Shown in pieces: positions 15,132 to 20,310 of a DNA stretch of 20,310 nucleotides. The stretch is taken from the NCBI GenBank assembly GCA_964342805.1, contig CAYFHQ010000069.1, forward strand, positions 1 through 20,310. Reading direction: 5' to 3'. Source of the DNA: CAYFHQ01 sp964342805. GTDB taxonomy: Bacteria > Bacillota > Clostridia > Peptostreptococcales > Acidaminobacteraceae. The notes beneath the pieces are model-generated. The model ran no database searches. It had not been told where the DNA came from and saw only the letters and a list, made by a program, of their open reading frames with translations. The first letter of the stretch is position 1, and every line of letters begins with the position of its first letter. Both the position numbers and the translations under genes were made by a program.

Positions 15132-15485
15132 TTACTTGTTAAACTGTGTTTCCCATTCCTTCACTTTAAAACCCGTTAATGCAAAGTCGTCGCCAACCAG
15201 CACAGGACGCTTGTGCATCATGCCGTCAGACTCCAAAATGCTTAGGAGTTGGTCCTCCGTCAGGGTCTCCCACTTGGTCTTCAAGTCTTGTTCTTTAAAC
15301 AGTTTACCATTGGTATTGAAGAAACGCTTCAATTCCAGGCCACTGCGGTTCATCCAGTCTTTGACCTCTTCTGCTTTTGGGTTGTCCTTATGGATCAAAC
15401 GCAGGTCATAAGTAATTTCATTTTCGTCTAGCCAAGCCTTGGCCTTTCGACTGCTTGTTCAAGAGGGGTAGTGAAGTAGTAGCAT
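15132..15485 (-). CDS. ArsC/Spx-family redox protein with UGA (selenocysteine) at the catalytic position
   Basis: 117 residues if the in-frame UGA at 15461-15459 is read as Sec. The N-terminus is MLLLHYPSUTSSRKAKAWL, Sec9 standing where ArsC, YffB and Spx proteins have the catalytic Cys (P-x-C-x-x-S-R). After it come the family thioredoxin-like fold, the RSGLELKRFFNTNGK segment and the HKRPVLVG motif near the C-terminus. The second position of the CXXC pair is Ser12. The ATG at 15485 has AAAGGAG at ideal spacing and the frame is otherwise open, so the start is well supported. A naive call would begin at a TTG (15398) and lose the active site. Expected role: selenol-based thiol/arsenate-type reductase; substrate unknown. 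A nonsense mutation of a Cys codon is the main alternative. Confidence 0.82.
15426..15451 (-). promoter_or_regulatory. Bacterial SECIS-like hairpin downstream of the UGA codon
   Basis: On the minus strand GCCA (15443-15440) pairs with TGGC (15434-15431) around the 5-base loop AGGCT. A lower GTC/GAC pairing (15451-15449 with 15428-15426) is separated from it by a small internal loop. The apical loop begins 19 bases after the UGA and has G in its first two positions, as expected of bacterial SECIS elements read by SelB. The upper stem is short, so this is moderate evidence. Confidence 0.55.
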
Positions 15486-15622
15486 GGGTGCTCCTTTCGA
15501 GTCCGTTTCCAAACGGCTATCTTTATGGTCATGGGGCGACCTTGGGTGTTCAAAGTCGACCTTTTTGGTTTAGTTTGTTCCTACGTTTCTATGATACATA
15601 AAGACAGATGGATTGTCGACCC

Positions 15623-16885
15623 CTACACAGGGAACAGGTCACCGAACTCTTTCAACAAACTCGGACTCCCCTTAATCTTCATTTTCCCAGTAATCAGCCC
15701 CTTTAGAAGGAGCTTCTGGTTTTTCAAGAACTGAAGCCACATATCCCCATCTGCCACCAGGGTCATATCCGTTTTCATTGGCGGTCCTTCTTCAATATGC
15801 AAAATCCCTTCTTCCAAGACAGCAACGAAGTCAGTCGCCATGTGCCCGGTAAATTGGAAGCCAAATCGACGGTTTACTCCTGAGGCTCTTTGATGGTCTA
15901 ATACGATTTTGAGACCATGTTTAAAGGCGTCAATGGAGTCTAGGGTGAGACCATTGGATACACGCTTTGCTCGCTTAAGGCCCTTCTCCATCACGAATCC
16001 TTCAGCCCGACTCCCCTTTTTAACGTAAACCACCTCGTTTTTACTCACAAATGGATGGACATAGGTTTGATAATAGGATTTTCGATCATCCGTAAACTGC
16101 TGTTTTTCAGCTGTCGCAGCAGGACAGACAGCAACACAACGATTGCATGAAAAACCAAACCCTTCTTGGACACTGGCCCAAAGTTTACTAACATCATCAT
16201 AGTTCAGGGCGTCAAGTCCCTTGTCTCTGCCACCGCTTCGCTGAACCAAGTCCCCCAGGCTATTTCCCCTATTTCGATAATTGTGGGTATAGCACCCCAT
16301 CATGTCAAAGTTGTCCTTACCAATGCTTCCAGTGGGACAGACCGTCCGACACAGGTTACAGTTGAGGCAGGGGGCGTAGTCAGCTGGGGCGTCAAACTGA
16401 TTTGGTTCACGGGATAATAGTATACTTGCCAGTACAAATGCAGCACCAAACTGCTCATGGAGAATAATCCGGTTGGTTCCCATGACCCCAATCCCCGCTT
16501 TTTCAGCCACGTCCTTATGGGCAATCAGCCAGGGGGTTTCTAAATCATAGTTGAGCGCAAAGGTGTCTGTTACCGCAACTGCCTCAACACCATTTTCTTG
16601 CAAACCTTCAACAAGACTTGTGCATAGATTGTCCCTCTTCCGGTAGGCACTGCGAAACTCCATATTGGACACAGGCTGGTGCTGACTCTTCACTGCACTT
16701 TGATTGTATTTGACTGCCAAGGACAAGACTGCCTTGGCAGTCGGCATGATTTCGAGAGCATTTTTCAATTGGTCTGGTTCAAGGGTCTCCACAGGAATGA
16801 AACCAAAATCAACGCCCTTGACCCCCTCAAGAGATCCTTCAATCACTTGTCTTACATCTACTAACATTTCAATTTTACTTTCCAC
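15623..16885 (-). CDS. QueG-like double [4Fe-4S] protein with C-terminal SCP2 domain
   Basis: 420 residues. Residues about 1-260 resemble epoxyqueuosine reductase/reductive-dehalogenase-type proteins. A ferredoxin-like CX2CX2CX3CP (Cys173, 176, 179, 183) and a second set (Cys198; Cys247, 250, 254 followed by Pro) give two [4Fe-4S] clusters. Residues about 310-415 look like an SCP2 sterol-carrier-type lipid-binding domain (DMTLVADGDMWLQFL, LLLKGLITGKMKIKGS). It starts at a GTG (16885) with AGGAGG five bases upstream; the next ATG (codon 7) has no such site. Upstream lie two MarR-type operator sequences. It probably transfers electrons to a hydrophobic or bound substrate; the reaction is unknown. 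No B12-binding motif was recognised. Confidence 0.85.
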   Translation of the reverse strand: MESKIEMLVDVRQVIEGSLEGVKGVDFGFIPVETLEPDQLKNALEIMPTAKAVLSLAVKYNQSAVKSQHQPVSNMEFRSAYRKRDNLCTSLVEGLQENGVEAVAVTDTFALNYDLETPWLIAHKDVAEKAGIGVMGTNRIILHEQFGAAFVLASILLSREPNQFDAPADYAPCLNCNLCRTVCPTGSIGKDNFDMMGCYTHNYRNRGNSLGDLVQRSGGRDKGLDALNYDDVSKLWASVQEGFGFSCNRCVAVCPAATAEKQQFTDDRKSYYQTYVHPFVSKNEVVYVKKGSRAEGFVMEKGLKRAKRVSNGLTLDSIDAFKHGLKIVLDHQRASGVNRRFGFQFTGHMATDFVAVLEEGILHIEEGPPMKTDMTLVADGDMWLQFLKNQKLLLKGLITGKMKIKGSPSLLKEFGDLFPV

Positions 16886-16941
16886 CTTTTCCTCCTACTC
16901 TTCTGGTTTCCATTTATGAGATGCGTCCTCCCCCCATTTGA

Positions 16942-16957
16942 TGTTGTAAATACAACA
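16942..16957. promoter_or_regulatory. MarR-type operator 1
   Basis: TGTTGTAAATACAACA, a perfect palindrome around AA, 57 bases upstream of the 4Fe-4S/SCP2 gene start. It shares GTTGTA-N2-4-CAAC with the palindrome upstream of the marR-type gene. Confidence 0.65.
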
Positions 16958-16963
16958 CATGTA

Positions 16964-16977
16964 CTTGTATTTACCCA
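16964..16977. promoter_or_regulatory. MarR-type operator 2 (imperfect)
   Basis: The plus strand contains TTGTATTTAC, ten bases identical to the reverse complement of operator 1, but with CC replacing AAC at the end. Its centre lies about two helical turns from that of operator 1. Probably a weaker second site. Confidence 0.4.
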
Positions 16978-17009
16978 TCACAAAAATATGTGACAGTCAA
17001 TAACTAGTC

Positions 17010-17420
17010 TCATTCTCCTCTTAGCAATTTGGCTTCAAAGGTCTGGATCATAGCGACAGTGTCTTTTCCTAGGGTTTCTGTCAGTTGATCCATGATGTCT
17101 TCCCATATGGGTAATAAGGTTGTCACCATGTCCATTCCCTTGACTGTTAACCGCAAGGTTGGCCTATACTCATTGGATTTTTCCACTAAACCTTGGGCCG
17201 CCAAAGCCTTGACGTTTCGGCTGACCGTGGATCGTTCCAGCTCCCACTCCCTGCCGATGGCTCCTTGCTCACACGTCCCCTTCATTTTCAGATAAAAAAG
17301 GATGTTCATTTGCTGTTCCGTCACTGGCACATTAGCAAGGTGCGTCCGATAAATTGAGTCTACGATCCTGGAAATTCGGCGGAATCGTGCGCCGATGCAT
17401 TGGTTAGGTTGATATCTCAT
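17010..17420 (-). CDS. MarR-family transcriptional regulator
   Basis: 136 residues with the MarR winged-helix fold: VPVTEQQMNILFYLKMKGTC (recognition scaffold), GAIGREWELERSTVSRNVKALAAQGLVEK (HTH), then the wing RPTLRLTVKGMDM. The frame is open to 17555, but that extension crosses a palindrome like an operator and is not MarR-like, so the ATG at 17420 is preferred. It has no Shine-Dalgarno. A -35-like TTGCAT and a -10-like TACACT would start transcription at about the ATG, so a leaderless mRNA is possible. Matching palindromes upstream of itself and of the 4Fe-4S/SCP2 gene suggest autoregulation and control of that gene. Confidence 0.85.
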   Translation of the reverse strand: MRYQPNQCIGARFRRISRIVDSIYRTHLANVPVTEQQMNILFYLKMKGTCEQGAIGREWELERSTVSRNVKALAAQGLVEKSNEYRPTLRLTVKGMDMVTTLLPIWEDIMDQLTETLGKDTVAMIQTFEAKLLRGE

Positions 17421-17442
17421 GGAATCAGTGTAACGGATAACG

Positions 17443-17456
17443 GTTGTATATGCAAC
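17443..17456. promoter_or_regulatory. MarR-type operator 3, upstream of the marR gene
   Basis: GTTGTATATGCAAC, a palindrome with one mismatch, 23-36 bases upstream of the marR-type ATG and overlapping its possible -35 element. It has the same GTTGTA...CAAC core as operator 1. Confidence 0.6.
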
Positions 17457-17538
17457 ATATTTTTGAATGAGAAGCACCTTCCATGTCATGGCCAGGTGCT
17501 CCACAAAACATATTAACGGCTTGGCAACCACTTGTAAT

Positions 17539-18249
17539 CTAATCGTTATTAACATACCTCTGAATATCGTCCCCCCCTTTTAGTGGAATGAATTTCGATA
17601 TTCTTGGAGAAATGGCCTGGGTTGGACATTGGTTGACACAGCGGATACACATGATGCATTTAAATCCAAACTTCACTTTTCCGCCCTCTGTGAGTCGAAT
17701 ATTTCCTTCTGGGCATTCCCTCTCACAAAGACCACACTGAATGCAGTTTTTGTTGGCATGGAGTTCTAGACCCCAGAGTCTTGCAGCGGTCGATTCGACA
17801 GGCCCAAGTCGCCGAAGCCATTTGGCCTTGGTGGAAATTGTCGTTTGATAAACCGCATCGGTTTGAATGTCTTTGGCTAAGACCCTAACAGTCTCCCTTG
17901 CCTCGCTGATCTGTTTTTGGACCATGTCCTCTGGAAAGGCGGTTACCAGGGTGAGGGGCATGGCCATGACCTGGTCGACACCAAAGCTGTAGCCCTTGGC
18001 CGAGAGTTCTTTTCGAATGTCCATGGAGGAGGCGTCGTTGATCCAACTGGTGTAACAGCCCACACGGATGATATGGACTTTTTCAAACCGGCCCTGGGGG
18101 AGGTTTCGGGCAAAACGTTTGACGGTTTCAGGGGCATTGAAGGTATGGATAGCATAGACCAAAATCAGTTGACGGTCTGGCTGGAGGGATTTTGGATCTG
18201 TGTGTTCCAGGGGCAGGACCTGGGTTTGCGTGCCAAGTGCGTCTGCCAT
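17539..18249 (-). CDS. EFR1-type flavodoxin-ferredoxin, truncated at its 5' end
   Basis: 236 residues from an ATG at 18249. The N-terminal part is flavodoxin-like but starts inside the first helix. The codons just upstream (18267-18250) still encode KFIANL, which fits the helix following the flavin phosphate loop (normally YFSGTGNT). The reading frame then leaves homology and meets a stop, so the strand and FMN loop are missing. The C-terminus is a dicluster ferredoxin: Cys169, 172, 175, 179 and Cys198, 201, 204, 208, each set CX2CX2CX3CP. No ribosome binding site precedes the ATG. The product, if made, probably cannot bind flavin; I treat the gene as a likely pseudogene kept in frame. The break coincides with that in the opposing kinase gene. 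Confidence 0.75.
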   Translation of the reverse strand: MADALGTQTQVLPLEHTDPKSLQPDRQLILVYAIHTFNAPETVKRFARNLPQGRFEKVHIIRVGCYTSWINDASSMDIRKELSAKGYSFGVDQVMAMPLTLVTAFPEDMVQKQISEARETVRVLAKDIQTDAVYQTTISTKAKWLRRLGPVESTAARLWGLELHANKNCIQCGLCERECPEGNIRLTEGGKVKFGFKCIMCIRCVNQCPTQAISPRISKFIPLKGGDDIQRYVNND

Positions 18250-18267
18250 AAGGTTAGCAATAAACTT

Positions 18268-19877
18268 CAGAAGGAGGTCATATCTTATTTAGGTAACAGT
18301 GGGGTTGATCATCATTCGAGCTCGTCTCGAAAATCAGAAATTGTAACTGCATTTTCGGCAAACCATGCCCAACCTTTAGTCCTGATTCAAGAAGAAGAAG
18401 AGTACTACCCATCCCGAAGCCAAAACATTGTACTTGAGACAGAAGGTCGTCAGGTCAATGTTGTCTTAGGTGATGCTTTCTTTCAATTACAAGACGCAAA
18501 TGAAACTCTTGCGTATGGGAACCCTTTATCCTTGTATGGCTTTTATACTCCCAGTGAGTTTTTAGGTCTGTCTATCAATGAATTGAGTGATATAGAAACA
18601 CAACAGTTTTTTTCCGCTATGGTATACAGTCTGATCATATCATCAAACTTTCAGGAATAATCTCAGATGTCGATGTTCATATCTATGACAGGGGCTCCAT
18701 TTACCAACAAGATATCCTATACGATTGGATCAGAGGAAATGGTGTCCAAAGAGCTATTGATCATCTTCACCCTTCTGGTACTTACGTGCTTGATCAAGAT
18801 GATTCACTGACAGGTATTAAAAATTATATGGTTCTTATCCCCTATGAGGACATGTTTGCACTCACTATTTTCAGTGTCCACCCACTGGATGGTGTGATCT
18901 CATTTATGCCAGAATTCTTTAATTATGTGATTGTGATCACCCTCTTCATTGTTATCCTCTTCACCCTTATCGCAACAAGAATTATTGTGCATCCCATCCT
19001 TACCATCAACCGAGTTGCACAGAACATGTCCAGTTTAAACTTTTCTGAGCGCTTACCCATTCGGTCCAATGATGAAATCGGTATGATATCAAACAGTATT
19101 AACAGCATGGCCAATGAACTGGAAATCGCCTTGAGAACACATGAGGAAAAGAATAAGGCTCTAAGCCATGACCTCATGCAAAAGGAGAAGCTACAGCTGG
19201 CCCTAAAGCAATTTGTTGCAGATGTTTCACATGAGCTAAAAACACCCCTAAGTATCATTCACGCCTACACTGAACGACTTGAGGATAAGCACTTAACAGA
19301 TATGAAGGGAAAAAAGTACACACAGGTAATCCTTGATGAAAATCAAAAAATGACCCAACTTATCTATAATTTACTGGAACTTTCGAAGCTGGAATCTGAG
19401 ACTTATATCCTCAATAGGACACTTTATGACTTCAATGAGGAAATCATGGACACGCTCGAGCGTTTCCTCCCCCTCATTCAAGAAAAGCAACTCCATCTGA
19501 CAACAGAAATCACCGATCAAGGGCTTATTTATGCTGACCAAGAACTCATGCATTTGGTCACTAATAATTTAATGTCAAATGCCATTAAACATGCTCCAGC
19601 ATTGGGTTCTATCCACCTGTCGCTAAAAATACAAGACCATGACCTGGTATTTTGCATCCGCAATAGCACTGAAAACATGGACCAGATCAAACTCGACCGA
19701 TTATGGGACCGATTCTATAAGGCAGACCACTCCAGAAATCGTGACAAAGGTGGCTTTGGTCTAGGACTTTCCATAACAAAAAGTGTTTTGGACCTACACG
19801 GTTATGACTGTACCGCTTCCTTTGACAAGGATATGATTCAGTTCTGTTTCACAATAAAAAAGAAAGCTGAACAATAA
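18268..19877 (+). pseudogene. HAMP-domain sensor histidine kinase, 5'-truncated and frameshifted
   Basis: From 18268 to about 18610 one frame encodes part of a sensor region without a start codon or first membrane helix. The sequence then continues one frame back, at the seven-T run 18607-18613, through RYGIQSDHIIKL and DVDVHIYDRGSIYQQ into an intact kinase core. One extra T would join the two as QFFFRYGI. The downstream frame from the ATG at 18786 (363 residues) shows a membrane helix at about 46-68, HAMP, the H-box VADVSHELKTPLS (His149), the N-box NNLMSNAIKHA and the G-box GGFGLGLSITKSV. No ribosome binding site precedes 18786 and no response regulator is adjacent. Either decayed or, less likely, expressed by slippage at T7. 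Confidence 0.75.
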
Positions 19878-19891
19878 TTGCTCAGCTTTCT
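19854..19891 (-). terminator. Rho-independent terminator of the phnA-like gene
   Basis: 10-bp arms AGAAAGCTGA (19861-19870) and TCAGCTTTCT (19882-19891). On the minus strand the stem is followed by TTTTTTATTG. It overlaps the 3' end of the kinase remnant and may also work, more weakly, in the plus direction. Confidence 0.8.
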
Positions 19892-19919
19892 TCAACCTTC
19901 TTGAGTATGATAAACCGTC

Positions 19920-20249
19920 CTACACCTTCTTCACATACTTAGAACTCAAGTCAATCCGACCAATCCCATCCACTCGACAGTCAATGTCATGGATACCGTC
20001 AGTCGACTCCTTCAACTTGATGTTCTTAATCTTCGTTCCCTGCTTAATGCCAGTGGAACTGCCCTTGACCTTGAGTTGCTTGATCACCACAACGGAGTCA
20101 CCATCTTGGAGGATGTTTCCGTTTACATCCTTCCAAACATACTCCGTATTGTGGTCTGGGTTCCACTCATGGCCACACTCAGGACAGACCAATAGGGCCC
20201 CGTCTTCATAGGCATATTCTGAATTGCATTTTGGGCAATTGGGTAGCAT
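19920..20249 (-). CDS. yjdM: PhnA/YjdM-family zinc-ribbon protein
   Basis: 109 residues. The N-terminal zinc ribbon LPNCPKCNSEYAYEDGALLVCPECGHEW has two CX2C knuckles. The C-terminal PhnA domain has VWKDVNGNILQDGDSVVVIK and then KVKGSSTGIKQGTKIKNIKL. Both are typical of YjdM (historically PhnA) and the length is complete. Despite the old name, it is not phosphonoacetate hydrolase, and its function is not established. The ATG at 20249 has no clear Shine-Dalgarno but comes one base after the stop of a short ORF that does, so translational coupling is possible. Confidence 0.92.
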   Translation of the reverse strand: MLPNCPKCNSEYAYEDGALLVCPECGHEWNPDHNTEYVWKDVNGNILQDGDSVVVIKQLKVKGSSTGIKQGTKIKNIKLKESTDGIHDIDCRVDGIGRIDLSSKYVKKV

Positions 20250-20250
20250 A

Positions 20251-20286
20251 CTATTCTTGTATGATCAATACAGAAGCAAATGTCAT
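20251..20286 (-). CDS. Possible 11-codon leader ORF before the phnA-like gene
   Basis: ATG at 20286, preceded by GAAAGGAGAGT, encodes MTFASVLIIQE and stops at TAG (20253-20251), one base before the phnA-like ATG. It is in a different frame from that gene. It may be a coupling peptide that brings ribosomes to a start lacking its own site. At this length chance cannot be excluded. Confidence 0.4.
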   Translation of the reverse strand: MTFASVLIIQE

Positions 20287-20310
20287 ACTCTCCTTTCGTT
20301 TTGTTGACTC

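Noticed and set aside
15525..15734. A 69-codon plus-strand ORF between the ArsC/Spx-like and 4Fe-4S genes
   Set aside because: It overlaps the end of the 4Fe-4S/SCP2 gene in antisense, and no ribosome binding site or family pattern is seen. The 137-base spacer itself holds only a short CCGTTT/AAACGG inverted repeat.
16977..16992. TCACA-N6-TGTGA inverted repeat after the marR stop
   Set aside because: It is AT-rich, only five bases per arm, and in the opposite order to a CRP/FNR site; it may be a chance or weak stem.
17421..17555. N-terminal extension of the MarR protein
   Set aside because: It crosses the operator-like palindrome and does not resemble MarR proteins.
17917..18267. Plus-strand frame upstream of the kinase remnant, open through the flavodoxin-ferredoxin gene
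   Set aside because: It is antisense to the flavodoxin fold and has no kinase features; only the part after 18268 appears to belong to the kinase.

Overview
The window looks like chromosomal DNA from an anaerobic Gram-positive bacterium of the Clostridia type. This is inferred from strong AGGAGG-type ribosome binding sites, frequent GTG/TTG starts, a lipoprotein-type siderophore-binding protein, an EFR1-type flavodoxin-ferredoxin, ferredoxin-rich redox proteins, and a gene that reads best as a selenoprotein. Base composition is near balanced. There are no rRNA or tRNA genes, CRISPR arrays or insertion sequences.

Layout. (1) 1-2115, minus strand: a dCache-HAMP histidine kinase followed by the first 25 codons of an unknown membrane or secreted protein that runs off the edge. 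(2) 2254-7291: an iron-siderophore locus. A minus-strand ABC operon (ATPase, lipoprotein, two FecCD permeases) faces a divergent AraC-type regulator, with a near-consensus Fur box and a weaker second one between them. (3) 7350-9792, minus strand: a dCache-GGDEF diguanylate cyclase, a YciI-like protein and a YkgJ-type cysteine-cluster protein. (4) 10041-11141, plus strand: an XRE helix-turn-helix fused to a SAM methyltransferase. It converges on a small ABM monooxygenase and a radical SAM protein. (5) 12645-14355, plus strand: a YdeI/DUF1905 protein, an anchored acidic protein and a four-helix membrane protein carrying two HX13H motifs, so probably a small di-haem b-type cytochrome. It ends against a convergent hemerythrin-like gene with a CRP/FNR-like box upstream. 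(6) 15132-17420, minus strand: an ArsC/Spx-family protein whose catalytic Cys codon is an in-frame UGA, a QueG-like 4Fe-4S protein fused to an SCP2 domain, and a MarR regulator. Matching palindromes lie upstream of marR and of the 4Fe-4S gene. (7) 17539-19877: a flavodoxin-ferredoxin gene and a histidine kinase gene, head to head, both lacking their 5' ends at one junction near 18268. The kinase also carries a frameshift at a run of seven T. (8) 19920-20286, minus strand: a PhnA/YjdM zinc-ribbon protein preceded by a possible 11-codon leader ORF.

Common themes are iron acquisition, redox and oxygen/NO-related proteins (hemerythrin, b-type cytochrome, 4Fe-4S proteins, a selenoprotein reductase) and signalling. 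The most notable item is the UGA-containing ArsC/Spx-like gene at 15132-15485. An annotator that treats UGA as a stop would start it downstream at a TTG and lose the active site.
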